This document shows, piece after piece, positions 23,116 to 35,084 of a stretch of DNA of 64,000 bases. The position numbers and the translations under genes were made by a program. The stretch lies in assembly GCA_021234155.1 (NCBI GenBank), contig JAJEKV010000014.1:13690494-13754493 (forward strand), read 5' to 3'. The number at the start of each line of letters is the position of its first letter. Within the stretch, counting starts at the first letter, position 1. The DNA is from Isoetes taiwanensis (lineage: Eukaryota; Streptophyta; Lycopodiopsida; Isoetales; Isoetaceae). Under the pieces are notes generated by a model, which ran no database searches, was not told where the DNA came from, and saw nothing but the letters and a program-made list of their open reading frames with translations.

Positions 23116-23449
23116 CTATGTAAATTTTTGTTATCACGTTTTTATGATATGGTGCTATATTGTGAAATATTGACTATTTTGTAAATAACATGATATTACG
23201 TTTTCATAATTTTGAGGTGAAATGTGTGAATTTGAATATGCTACTAAAAACATGCAATATGAAATTTGTCCCAAAATTAAGACATAAACCCAATTTAATT
23301 GAATGATGGTTATTTATTGAAAAATACATAGTATAGGATATTGTCTTATTAGAAAATACATAGTATATAGTGTCCCATTTAAAAAAGCTATCTTTGAATA
23401 AAGCTATAGGTAAACTTTTTCATATATGTATACATAGAAAATGCATAGG

Positions 23450-24135
23450 ATATGTTGTGCATTAGAACCGCGTTTCTTGATTCTCAGAACCGCGTTTCTC
23501 AACCTGAGGTTTCTTTCTCGACTCGTGACTCGAGAAAGGCCCTCAAAACTGCGTTTCTCGACCCTCAAAACTGCGTTTCTCGACCCTCAGAATTGCGTTT
23601 TTCACCTTGAGCTGTCTTTCTCGACTCGTGAGTCGAGAAAGACCCTCAGAACTGCGTTTCTCGACCCCAGAACTACATTTTTCACCCTGAGCTGCCTTTC
23701 TGGACTCGTGAGTCGAGAAAGGGCTTCAGAACTGCGTTTCTCGATTCTTGGAACTGCATTTCTCACCCTGACCTATTTTTCTCGAGAAAGGCCCTCAGAA
23801 ATGCGTTTCTCGACTCTCAGAACTGCATTTTTCACCTTGAACTGCTTTTATCGACTCACGAGTCAAGAAAGGCCCTCAGAACTACGTTTCTGGACCTTCA
23901 GAACTGCATTTTTCACCTTGAGCTGCTTTTCTCGATTCACGAGTCGAGAAAGGCCCTCAGAACTACGTTTCTGGACCTTCAAAACTGCATTTTTCACCTT
24001 GAGCTGCTTTTCTCGACTCGCGAGTCGAGAAGCCTGCAAAACTGGCTCGACTTGCGAGTCGAGAAAGGCCATCAGAGGTTTTTCTTTTGGGCTCTAAGCT
24101 ACATTTCTCGACTCGCGAGTCGAGAAAGTCCCTTA
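23450..24135 (+). repeat. Minisatellite with palindromic CTCGACTCG-CGAGTCGAG core, ~81-bp units
   Basis: Imperfect tandem units alternate AGAACTGCGTTTCTCGAC, TGCATTTTTCACCTTGAG and the palindrome CTCGACTCGCGAGTCGAG. The clearest units are 81 bp (about 23868-23948 and 23949-24029). Because 81 is divisible by three, the plus frame stays open for 218 codons with a 27-residue peptide repeat (RERPSELRF, then TAFFTLSCF). The long frame is most simply a by-product of the unit length. Earlier units (23450-23760) are shorter and more diverged. Confidence 0.9.
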
Positions 24136-24504
24136 GAGGGGCCTTAACCTACTTTCTTCAGAAATGACCCTTAGAACTGGTTGTTTTCTTATTTGCATTG
24201 TCTGTAGCATCACTTGCATTAGCTTGATTTTGCCTTTTCCAGTACAGATCGCGAACAGAAAGGACATGATTAGGAGCCATGGAAAGACCCGTTCATTGAA
24301 GAAAGAGGACGAAAAGAGGTTGGTGACATGCATTGGTCAGGTCAGCGTGTTCAGATTTCTATTCTCTTCAAGTTGCTCTCGTGGCTTGGAACACCTCGGA
24401 CCTTGCTCTGCATGCTGTTCCCAGTAGGTAGTATGTGTGCGAAGATGATGTAATATTTGTGCACGCCCGACCATCATGGTATCTTCAACCACTATAAAAT
24501 ACAA

Positions 24505-24664
24505 TGTAATGCCACGATTCTATTGCAATAGCAATAGAATCGACATTCCTTGGATGGGGATGTCCTACCTTGCTCTCCTATTTATACCGCCTCCTTCCTC
24601 ATTTCCAGCCATCGGCGTTCTCTTGAGCTTCTTTTTTTTCTGCTCATTTTTTGCTCCACAAGTT
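24505..24664 (+). repeat. Fold-back + TATA dispersed repeat, copy A
   Basis: This ~158-bp segment is nearly identical to 34701-34860. It starts with a hairpin (CGATTCTATTG, loop CAATAG, then CAATAGAATCG). About 60 bp later comes CTATTTATACC, a TATA-box-like string, then a pyrimidine-rich run. Sequence diverges abruptly on both sides of the shared part. Confidence 0.85.
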
Positions 24665-25607
24665 TTATTCTACCCTATTTGTTCTAGGTTCCTTCGTCCA
24701 TGGATTTTCCTACCCTAATTTTTTATGGGAGTGCAAAAGCGCACAGCCTTGGTGCCTCTTGCTTCTGTCTGGTGGTTCGACAATCGGAAGTGCTTTGATG
24801 CTCCTTTAGGCGGTTTACTCCAGGGTCACAGCATAAGATTTGTTGGAAATTTGATGGAGCTCTTGGTAGTTATAGTGTGCTGGGTGTTCCCAATGATTTC
24901 CTTTTGTATTTTTTGAGTTGCCCGGTTCTAAAGTTGAGTTCCAGTAAGTTTTTTGGCAAATAAGAAGGCAGGCTTTTGTATATTTTGGATGGGTTCATGG
25001 CGTTTTGCAGGATTGGGAACGGAGAACAGTTACAGCGGTTACTTTTACATTTCAATTGGTTTCATTTAAATCTAGATCCATCTATTTGTTTGATTCGGTT
25101 AAAGCTTTCTCGGATCCATCTATGTTGCTTGCCGCTTTGAAATTTGATTTGCATGGTACTGCTTCTTCTTGGCGTCTGAATTTGGCTGTGCCCTATATCA
25201 ATAAAAAATGCTTGTTTCTTGGCTGCGAGGATTTTCTTTCTATTCCTCAGTTTCTGTGTATGAAAAGCTCTTAACTTTCATTCTGTTTTGTTGGGCGATG
25301 GCATCCGACAGATCTTGTTTCGAGGGTTCCTGCAAGCGCGAAGATTTTTGTCTGATGTTCCAGAGTTTCTATGAGGTCGCTTCCAGCCGGATCTGCTGCA
25401 GCTCAGACCTGATAGTGGTCTCACGTCTATTATTGTAGAGACTCGAGTTCAAATCTGGAGACACAATTTAGTGTGATGTGTTGGATAGGTAGATGATTTT
25501 CACTTTCGAGGTCATGGGTTCAAATCACTTTGTATGCAGTTTTTTGGATTCGATCGTTTGGGTCCAAATCTTTCTATAGACGATTCATATTCCATTTTAT
25601 CTAACTC

Positions 25608-26980
25608 TCAATACACTATCTTTTTTTTTTTTTTTTTTTTTTGTGGGCAAGATGTTTATACTGTATTATATCCGAAAGATGAAAATATACATACAGTTGA
25701 GCCAGACCTGCTACCACTTCTCCAATCCATGATAGCAGGCTGTACTCGGGCCGGTACTTAGAGCCCCTCCCTCACCTTCTTCTCCGAGGGATACTATAGG
25801 GAAGGAGGCACTAATTTCCCGGACCACAATTTTCTAAAATGGCATGAACCTTATTAGAGTGGCTCCACAATAGGCCGATGTAAGATCTAGTACAATGGTT
25901 TGCCCCTGTGATCCAAAATCGTGGTCTCAAGACCGATATGAACCTCGCCCAATGTTGAACAAAGAAACAACGCCGATATCTGAATCCCACCGCAGCCTAT
26001 CCAAGCTCAACAATCGTAGGATGCCAAAGATGAGGTGCGCTGGGAGCAGATCTCATCCCGCGCGTTAACTCGACCAAGGATCCATTCTGCAAGCTTGTAC
26101 TATAGGAGATCGGACCCACATTCCGGTGATGTACTATGGGACTCGACACTGCCTTCCATTAATGCGTAAGCTCATAATTGGCCTACCCATTAAGGGTGGT
26201 TCAAATGCTCCCAAATTTCCTCTCATTCTCCTAGCATAGGCTGCAATACGGATGCTCAAATTCCTATTAGTCTAGAAGCCAAGTTCCCTCACTTGGCCCC
26301 ACCCAATAAAGAGGCGACCATAAAGAACCTTAGTCTCCCGAACCAAGAATCCTTAGGCATTAACCTTTGATTCACCAGCCCAAAACCGCTCAAAATCACA
26401 CCCATCCATTGAACCAGATTTCCCCTTGCTGGGAAAGGGGGTGGATGAAACTAGAACAAACAAGACTAAACTAGCATCCACAAGAAGCCATGGTTTAATA
26501 GTATTCACAGATAAAGAAAAAAACCTGACCAACACTCCTCAGACTTATCCCTACTCCCATAAGCTAACTAAAAAGCTCTGGGCAAGAACAGCCAGTTCTT
26601 GCCGCTCGTGTTTAAACTGCACGAGATACTATCTTGCCATAAGCTCCTCTAGATGAGCTCAGCCTAGATGCTCCAGTGCTGCTTAAGACCGAGAACCAGC
26701 CAAGAACATATTCGCATCCCCATCTTCATGCTAAGCTATGCCATGGGGTACAAATCTGAAAGCATCGGCCTTACCTCCAGACCCATCCTCTGTTGCAGAC
26801 GCCCTTGGAAGCAGAAGAGAGGGTCGCAGAAGCTGCCATGGGAGAGCACACGATTGCAGCAGCAGCTTTGCTGCTCCTCCAGCACCATCGCCAGGGTTTG
26901 AGGCCTCACGGAACGGGCGGCCGCCGCCGCCGCCCTAAGCACCTAGGGTTCCCATCTCCTGCCAATCAATACACTATCTT
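25608..26980 (-). mobile_element. Retroposed insert with poly-A tail and 15-bp target-site duplication
   Basis: TCAATACACTATCTT occurs at 25608-25622 and again at 26966-26980. Directly inside the left copy is a run of about 22 T on plus, that is, a poly-A tail on minus. At the right edge the minus strand begins GGAACCCTAGGTGCTTAGGG and a GC-rich (GGC)n leader. The insert is therefore about 1.34 kb, transcribed on minus, with a GC-rich 5' end. Minus frames include 26942-26736 and 26535-26353 (ends SMDGCDFERFWAGESKVNA) and are closed by stops afterwards. It could be an internally deleted LINE, whose ORF1 would start this way, or a retrocopied mRNA. No reverse transcriptase motif is present. Confidence 0.8.
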
Positions 26981-26999
26981 ACATAGTCATGGGTTTCAT

Positions 27000-29090
27000 A
27001 ATCTTACATAGTCATGGGTTTTCATATTCAATTTTATCGGACTCTCAATACATTATCTTACATGCTCAATACATAAATTTTTGGATTCCATTAGACCATT
27101 TTTCGGAGTCATTTGTTTGGGATCATGGGTCCACGTCTCTCAATATACAATTGTTAGATTCAAGTTTTTCAGTAGACATTTTTCTAGCTCGTTTGTTTGG
27201 GGTAATTTTTTGTTGTGTTGCTAGTTACATATACATTGTTGCACGAAATTTTGTCTTTCCTTCATGTTGTTTAGAGGCACATTAGTGGTTATTGTTGAAT
27301 AGACATGAGCCAGACCAATTTGCAGTCCATGTATGGTCCTATTTAGTTGGCCCTTTTTGTTTTGTTGTTGTAGGGACACTTATGGGTATTAGTTAGTTGG
27401 ACTGTTCATTTATGGAGACTTAGGTTGTTCATTTTTTGTCTTTTATCTTTTTGCATTGGATTTTGTATGTAACGTGTTTTTTGTGTCGTTTTTTTTAGTC
27501 AGATCTCTCTCTCCTTTTTGCTTGCCCGTAGTATGTCTTATGAGATGTCATTTCATATAAGGTTTTGGTCCTTGAGGTATTTGTTTTGGATCATTTCATC
27601 CAGATGAGCATATTTATGTTTTTGTTCGAAACAAGATCTCAAGTTGTTCATGTCGAGATGCTAAAGTTTCTACCTTTGAGGAGCTCCTCTACAGCGAACA
27701 TAGGGTTCACAGATAATTGAACATGGTGTTTTTTCTAGTACACAAGTTATCATACAAGAGGGTGATCAAGTTCCTTAGAGATGGTGTCGTTAATTCCATT
27801 AGGAAGCCATAGAACATTTTTTGCTTTTTTCATCCGGAAGTTCTGAGGTGATGGCATGTTTTGCACTTTCTATCACTAACATCATGCAGGCAGGCTCTTT
27901 CTATCATGTCTTTCCCTACACGTAACGGCTTAATATCAGTTGCTCGTTGATTTTTGCAGTCTCTCCTGGTAAGTCGCTCTTTGCATATGAGCATTTTTGC
28001 TCTAAAGGTTCCATTTTTTAGTAAGAGCATCCATTTGAGCATTTCGTAACTTCAGTTTGTTGCCTCGGTTATTGCTTATCGATTCTATGCAATTCGATCT
28101 TTGCATTCTCTATGCTAGGATCCTTTGCACCTTAGATCTTCAGTCTTCAAAACACACTTTCGTTTTGTTTCTTTACTCATGTTTCGGTTTGGTATTTGCT
28201 CTTTACGTATGTGCCTTTGGCAAGAATGAGTTCTGTTTCTCGGTATGATATGTCCATAGTTGGATGTCTAGTTAATTACTTTGCTCTTTCATAAAATTTC
28301 TATCGTTCCATTCTCTTCGACCAGTTTCTATGCTTTTCATTCGTTGCAGACTTGTTAACTTTGGTCTATTTTGTTTCTTACTGGTAGTATGCTCTTGTTG
28401 TTTCAGCCTATCTGAATCATTTTTCACATTCTTTCTGGTTTTTTCTTTGTGATCAGCGTTTAAATTAATTTATTTGCTAGGGGGCGTGTTTTGGTTATAG
28501 ATGTATGCATCTAGATGATTAATTTCGTCTAGCAATCGGTGGTCTTGTCTCCTTCTTTGCTCATCCTTCCTTAGGGGTTTGATCGTTCTTCATGTTCAGA
28601 ATCATTCTCCTACTTAGTTGACCATTCTTTTTGGGTTTCACATTTCGTGCCCCATTTTGTAGTTGTGGATGCTTTTATGGTTGTTTGTTGGGACCTGGAG
28701 TTGTTTTTTTTGTACTTAGCATTACCTTGGGCTAACACTCTGCATATCTTGCATGTCGGCTCATCTCTTTGGGTTTCACATTTTCATAGCCCCATTTTTG
28801 TAAATGCATTATATGGTTGGTTGGAGGATTTGGAGTTGTTTTTTGTATTTGGCCTTATGTTGGACTAACACTTTGCATTGCATATATTTTACATGTCGAC
28901 TCATATTCCATGCCCTTGTATTTTCACATGTGGTTCTACTGGTTGATTTTTTCTATGGTTTTGTTATATAGTTCTATTTACACATTATCTTAGGTTGTTA
29001 CGCTTTTAATGTTTTGGTTGCGATTGTTTTCATTGCTCCGCTATGTCATTGTACCTTTTTTTGGTCATATGTTTTCCATGAGTATCAGTT
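27000..29090. other. Stretch without a recognisable gene
   Basis: The DNA is T-rich on plus, with short frames full of Phe, Leu and Cys as expected from T-rich non-coding sequence. Near 26980-27070 a local repeat of CATAGTCATGGGTTT and CTCAATACA(C/T)TATCTTACA resembles the target of the neighbouring retroposon. Nothing else is supported. Confidence 0.5.
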
Positions 29091-29093
29091 TTT

Positions 29094-29215
29094 GGGTTGC
29101 CCCTAGGGGGGCAAACCCTCGTTTATGTGGGTTTATGGGATATACTGAGTATATACTGGAATATACTCAGTATATGTTGATGACTGCTAAAAACTCTTTG
29201 TTCCCTGTAAATGTT
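29094..29215 (+). repeat. Dispersed repeat with TTGCCCC-GGGGGCAA palindrome, copy 1
   Basis: The segment begins GGGTTGCCCCTAGGGGGGCA, then AAACCCT, GTGGGTTTATGGGATATAC, an AT-rich imperfect inverted part (ATACTGAGTATATACTGG / ATATACTCAGTATATG) and GACTGCTAAAAA. Three relatives lie at 52.8, 55.3 and 61.8 kb (the last inverted). Confidence 0.8.
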
Positions 29216-29863
29216 AGGTCAGTTGCGTTGTGGATCAAGGATGTTTGGACCGGTAATCGCGGCCAGATCAAGCCGCAATCCGATCTTTGGGTGGATTTCG
29301 AAATAATCTCCATGGCATTGCAGAATCCTGTGGGCTCTGGATATGGAGCATGTGTCCAACGGCTTGGTTCCTTCGCATTTGCGCTTTACAAATGTTTGTG
29401 CAGCAGACGCTTCTATATGTTGTCAGTTATTAATTCTCCTCTTACTTCATCGTTATGAAGCTTCTCTGTAAACTTGACGTCCACCGTTTCTTCAAAGAAA
29501 CATTCCGGTGCTTATGCATTTATAGGTGTAGATAGCATGTCCAGCTTAAGTTTTCCGGAAAAGCGTAGAATTATTGTTAATTCTATAGCAGAAGACATGA
29601 AGTTTTGAGATGATCAGTATTGATCTTGGGCAGACGTTTTTAGGAGGATTCTCATCGCAGATTCAGCTGTTAATTTCGGTAGATCATGACACATCCGAGT
29701 AAACTAGCAAGTTCTTACAGGTTATTGATCATCTCCGTCTCCATCTCCATCTTCAAGGGTTTGTTTTGGCTACATGATATCTACCAAATGTGCATGCACG
29801 GTAGGCGAATTTTTCTTTCTAAGGGTCTTAATCTTTAACGCTTCGATCTTGTTGTCATGAGTC

Positions 29864-30590
29864 ATGACAGATTTAATGAATAGGTCCCAACAAGAACAGC
29901 CTCTCGCCTCTCAGTCAAGTATGGCAACACACAGATGGCAACATCCTTTTCCTTGGTTCATCATTGTAAGTTTATATCTGATCTTCCCTTTCCATTTGCT
30001 TCAATTGGTCTTTCCTTTAATCCCTTTTCATTTGGATCATTTGCAGTGCACAGCTCTGCAACATATCCCTTGGACAGCTTGGGAAATGGGTTCTGATCAT
30101 GCAGTTCTTTTACGAAATGGTGCATGGCAATGTTCATTTATCTCTTTTCTTTTTTTAGTTCATCTATGCTCACTGGCAAGGCCCAATAAGTACGTGGTTC
30201 TGTTTGCTACACTATAGCTGGGCAAGGCAAGCAAACGTAAGCTTCCGGATTATTTGGCATATGATTTTGTTGGTCTCCATAGACTTCATCACAACACCAT
30301 AAACATGTTTTTGCATGCATTTTAGATTTGTAAGAGCATCCTGAGGTGTTCTTTGGAGCTGCACGGGCTTCATAGGCAACCATATTTAAAAGATGACACA
30401 ATATAATCTATAGTTGCAGTAGGTTTTATTTTAACATTGGCAATGCATTTTGTAGGATGTCAGTAGAAGGAGCACTGGCAGCTATTTCAACTTGCGTTGG
30501 TAAAATGAAACTTCATGTGGTCTATGGGGACGGTCTTCTGAAATGGCTATGGCATACTGGAGATCCGCCCTCTTTCTGGTAAGAATTCCA
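29864..30590 (+). other. Exon-like segments of an unrecognised gene
   Basis: Splice-bounded open segments on plus include 29864-29967 (acceptor CATGACAG, donor GTAAGTTT) and a frame beginning about 30048 after TTTGCAG (LQHIPWTAWEMGSDHAVLLR). A third runs about 30457-30579, after TTTTGTAG and before GTAAGAATT (STCVGKMKLHVVYGDGLLKW). The protein-like composition and clean junctions suggest real or once-real exons of one gene. I do not recognise the product. Confidence 0.3.
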
Positions 30591-30683
30591 TTTCCTTTTT
30601 GTTTGTTTGTTTGTTGGGATTCTGATCGACGTTCAACTTCAGTCCAAATAGCAAGGGCCGATCTCTCTATCAGGCCATTAGTT

Positions 30684-30863
30684 ATGGCAGCCCACAGATT
30701 GGTAGATGCGGCTTTCAAGAAGGGTTTTACAACTGTGGCTCCCAACGAGTGCTGCCATATTGAAAAATCACAATTCTTGGATCTGCGGGAGGTGTTGGGT
30801 AGCCTCTGTCAGATGCTTATGAAGCTTAATCCTCTCATATCAGGGTTGGCTTTATATGATATT
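30684..30863 (+). pseudogene. Malate dehydrogenase N-terminal exon fragment
   Basis: Read across its breaks, the plus strand shows KITILGSAGGVG followed by PLS and LMKLNPLISGLALYDI. This is the NAD-binding glycine motif and the following helix of plant NAD-malate dehydrogenases. A TAG at 30800-30802 replaces the expected Gln codon after GGVG, and one extra base near 30812 shifts the frame. Upstream, from ATG 30684, a basic stretch (MAAHRLVDAAFKKGF) could be an organelle targeting sequence, but it is in another frame. Similarity ends sharply after YDI without a splice donor. No other malate dehydrogenase exon was found. It is a fragment, perhaps captured by a transposon. Confidence 0.6.
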
Positions 30864-31547
30864 TCGTCCTTCACTTGAGGTATTAGAAGTAGTTTCTATT
30901 TCATAATCTATTTGCTTCGATGAGATGCTTCTTTCCAGATCATGTCCTTTGCATGTAGGAAAAATGTCTGATATAGATGTGAAGTTGTTTGCATCTGTAA
31001 TAATGGTTATGATCAATGCTTCTTTGCTATAGGCCTTAGTGAATATTGTCCAGGTTGCCTGAGCTCTTTTTTATGTCTTTTATTTTTATTGTAGACCTGA
31101 TGCTCTCTCTGATGTTTGTATCAACGTTTCTAATAACAGCTGGCCAGAATTGGTTTCAACTGTGCAGTATATAGTGCAAGATTTGTTTAGACATTGCATT
31201 CAATTGGCACTCTTTTCTTTAATATAGTGAATCACATTGATTGTCTTATTTGGAAAATTCTTCAAACAATGATATGTTGCTGCACTGAGTATGAAGCTGG
31301 TCGACCAGGACGGTTCCTTTATCAAGCATTGAAGATGGTATACCATTGGAAGGCCTGCATGTTCTTTTGGCATTTTGCACTTATTCTGCTTCATAGGATG
31401 GCCACAATATATGTTTATGTTGATTGCATTTGGAGGAATTCGATTAGTTTGCATCTAGTTTTGCAAGTTTCTGCTTTGTACTTTTATCAGTTCATACTTT
31501 TATACTTTGCGCATGCTTATCTTTTATTCCTCATCTTTTTTTTTGCA

Positions 31548-31650
31548 GAGGAGTCATCAATATATGAACTGGAATGTGGTAACATGCTTAGTCTTCCAAT
31601 TCTTAACCGTGATCCAAATAGCACGAGAGTGACGTTCATAGTATACGCAG
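31548..31650 (+). other. Exon-like segment, unrecognised
   Basis: A T-rich tract plus TTTGCAG precedes an open segment (EECGNM-like middle, ending STRVTFIVYA) that stops at a GTGCAG donor-like site. A second possible exon (TEYEAGRPGRFLYQALKM) lies at about 31270-31337 on the same strand. They may belong with the 29.9-30.6 kb segments. No family is assigned. Confidence 0.25.
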
Positions 31651-31699
31651 GTGCAGTTTATTGTTTTACATGGTGCCTAATTCTTTTGCATAAAAGATG

Positions 31700-34660
31700 A
31701 GACCACTGGATGTATTATGTAGTTTGCTCTATTCTCTGTCACTGTTGCTCTATTGCTGGCAAACTATCGCTTTGTTATTCCATCAGTTTTGTATTTAGCA
31801 TCCCTAGTTATGGCAATGCATTTGTGGACCCAGCATTTCTAGGTTTTGTATGTTTGCCGTTTGCTCCTAGTTTGTTTTTAGTTTTTGCCATTTTGTGATT
31901 TTGTTTCCTCTGTTGCTCCAGACTGCAATTTTAATTTTATCAATTCACGCAGGACAAATAGTAGGTTTTACCATCATTAGCAAATGAGAAGCCAATGAGA
32001 AGACGGTTGGGCGTCGAATTGCATGTGAGGTCATTTACTACCAGAATGGGTGCCCAACAATGTTAGGCATTTATGGTTGCTTGTGTGGTCACGATTATTG
32101 AAATCAAGCTTTAGAGGTGGTCATATCTATTTTTTTAATATTTGTGAACACTTATACTTGACAAAGCCGTGCAAAGTTGTTATTGTTGCAACATAGGATC
32201 ATCAACTATTTACATTTGTGAATAAATGCCCACAACACAAAGTGACTCTAATGTGTTAGTCTGCACATTTCTTTAAGATGACGTAGAATGAGGGAAAATG
32301 GGTGGTGAAAACTTCCTAACCTCTTGAAACGTAATGTTTCCCTCCATTTGAAATTAGGAAGTTCACTCGTGTTTTGGTATAATGGTTGCACAATAAAATT
32401 ATGAGTATCCATTTTATATTGCTAGAAAACATAATTCTTGATCTTATTGTTTTTATGATGCCATGATACAGGTTAGCTTGTTATTTTGCAAATTTGTTTA
32501 GTTCATCCTGTTTTTCAAATAATGTTTAATCAAGATATCATTATGAGGACGAAATCTATGGTCTGCGTCAGACTCTATTCAGCTCAAAAATGCCTTTCCC
32601 TCGTTATGTGTTATATTCAAGCAAAATTTGGTTACCGTCAAGAAGCTTCTTGGTGCAAGGTTTGGTATTGGACATCCCTCTTTCTTAGAGAAATCTTTAT
32701 TCATGTAACAATGTATGCAAGGCCAAACATATGATGTAGAGAAGACATTGAAGTTGTTGTGGATTCTTCAGCTTTTGAAGCAGAGATCATGTTAGGTAGG
32801 TCATTGCCAACTATGTTTTGTAGATCAGTTAAATGCTCATTATTGATTGACGACATGCGGCTTTGCAAGCTTGAATATTTCTTGCGAATATTTCTTGTTG
32901 CATCCAGGTCCAAACATATATGTAGAGGAGACATTGAACTCGACCTATCTAAGCCAAAGGCACCCTGCATGCTAGAAATAGGTGACGTCCTTCACCAGTA
33001 GGTGTTGATGTACACTCAAGTGTTGGGACCAACATAGCCGTGGTGGATAGTCTACATAGTGAAGTTGGCATGTGCGGTAATTATAACCCTTTAAGTTAGG
33101 CAGTGCAACATCTGTAGCAACACGTACTTTGCAATGCATGTAGGATAAAGAATGTTTGATCTAAGACATAATCGTCAAGTCTAGTGTTGTGTAGTACATT
33201 AGTTTTTTTCTCTAAATCTTAGCATATTTTGCTTATTTCAAGTGTTATTGGAATGCGACTGCTAAAAGAGCATGCATTCTTTTCCATCCACTATACCAAA
33301 TGTTCGAGTATAAAGTAGATTGTATAATATGTTAGAAGATAAAAAAAAACAAGCAAACACACCTTCAGGCCATCAGAGGGCAACCCTCCGTGCGCAGCAC
33401 CTTGTTTCCATTGTTTCCTACATGCTCCATTTGCTGTAGCTATTTGGTTAGGTCCCATTTGCTCCATTGACAGTTCTATTATGCCTTGTGCACGTCATTT
33501 CTTTCGTCTCCCTTTGTTGCCCCATTAGCTTTGTCGATTCTTGGTGTTGCAAAATAGGTCTTTGTTCTCCGTGACTTGTTTATTCCATTGATCCCGTTCC
33601 ACATGCATACCTCTTGTGGTGTTAAGAGTCTCACATTCAATTATTCTAGTTTTAGTCCATGTTCTCGCGTTGGTTCAATTTTATTCCACTGGGCCCCTTC
33701 TTGACTCATTTTCTCCTTCAGTTTCCAGTCATAGTTTTTATTTCTTTTTCTTGCTCTTTTTCTCTGAAGTATTTGAGTCTTTGTATTTCCTTCATATTTT
33801 TTCTCGTCTACTTCCCGTAGTTATAGTTGTTCTTTAGCTCGCTTTCTTCTGGTTTGACTCCATTAATCATCGTTTACTCACTCCTTCTGTCCCTTTTGCG
33901 TCTTTCGACCATTTACCTTTGCCTCATTTCATTTCCTCTCATTATTTCTCTTGTTTTGCCTTTAGCATCGTTTTTATGATGTCGCTTTCTGTCTTGGAAT
34001 TTCTCTTCGCATAATGTCGTCGTCTCAGGTGTGCCTTATTATTGTCCAGTTTGTTCTTTTCCATTTCTTTCAATCTATTTTGTCTTTTTAATCGATGTCG
34101 TCTCCTTATTGTTCTTTTTTCAGTTGTCCATTTTCTCCCCGCCAGTCCTGGCTTTGACTGGATATGTCATTGTTCGATCTCTTCCCTTGTCTGACATCCT
34201 CTTTGACCCCGTTCTCTCCTTTGCGTAGTGCCTTTTTTGCTTTTACTTTAATTGGCCTCTGTTTTCCACTTGTTTCCCTCACTTCATTCATCCTATCGAC
34301 TCCTTTTGCTCCCAGTCCATTATGTTTGTGCATATTTACCCCCTTTGCTTCTTTTATCTTTGGGTTTACTTGCACCGTTATGTTACGCTAGTCCTCTGGA
34401 CTACATATTTCTACCTTTACTATGTCTCCTCTTGGTTCGTCTTACTTCTCTTTCTCCGTTGGCATCCATATATCATGCTTTGTGCCTCCTGCGTTGATTA
34501 TCCCAGTTATTCTATCAGCCTTGCTTCGCAGTTTCTTTGTTTGCCTCATTTACCTGATCTTTTCCAATCGTCTCTTCTGCCAACTTCTTTCTGCGTTTCG
34601 CTTTTGGACAGTTTTCCCTTGTCATCTTGGTTTGATCTATTCTTTTTGAGGTTGATTCCT
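31700..34660. other. Stretch without a recognisable gene; pyrimidine-rich from 33.4 kb
   Basis: From 31.7 to 33.3 kb I see only short frames. From 33.4 to 34.6 kb the plus strand is strongly T/C-rich, giving many overlapping Leu/Phe/Ser/Pro frames with no family resemblance. Around 33376-33403 is a 28-bp string repeated in inverse at 56450-56477. Confidence 0.5.
33376..33403 (-). repeat. 28-bp dispersed motif, inverted copy
   Basis: The complement of AGGGCAACCCTCCGTGCG plus CAGCACCTTG occurs exactly at 56450-56477, about 23 kb away in the opposite orientation. It contains GGGTTGCCC, also present at the edge of the TTGCCCC-palindrome repeats. It is probably the conserved end of a short mobile element. 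Confidence 0.7.
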
Positions 34661-34700
34661 CTTCTATCGGCCAACTAGTTGTTTCATAGGACCCATCCTA

Positions 34701-34860
34701 GGAATGCCACGATTCTATTGCAATAGCAATAGAATCGACATTCCTTGGATGGGGACGCCCTACCTTGCTCTCCTATTTATACCGCCTCCTTCCTCATTTC
34801 CAGCCATCGGCGTTCTCTTGAGCTTCTTTCTTTTCTACTCATTTTTGGCTCCACAAGTTT
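34701..34860 (+). repeat. Fold-back + TATA dispersed repeat, copy B
   Basis: This is the near-identical partner of 24505-24664, with the same hairpin (CGATTCTATTG / CAATAGAATCG), the same CTATTTATACC and the same pyrimidine run. Here it directly overlaps the left 41-bp direct repeat. Downstream sequence differs from copy A. Confidence 0.85.
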
Positions 34861-35084
34861 CCCGCCCCCCTCTCCCTTTGATATATTTGAGCTTGTTATT
34901 GATTTCTTCACCCGACTTCTCGTTTTCATATTTCATTCCTTTGTTAAAGTTGATCCTTTTCCTTTTAGTCTATGTCTGTCTAATCTTCTTTACTTCTCGA
35001 GTCACCTTGTAGCCCCTGATATCCTCCATGCCTCCTTTCTATCTTTTTTAGAAGTGCATATGTTCTTATTTTTTCATGTTTCTC

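Noticed and set aside
33400-34680. Many Leu/Phe-rich plus frames resembling membrane proteins
   Set aside because: The plus strand is T/C-rich, so hydrophobic frames appear in all phases; there are no family motifs.
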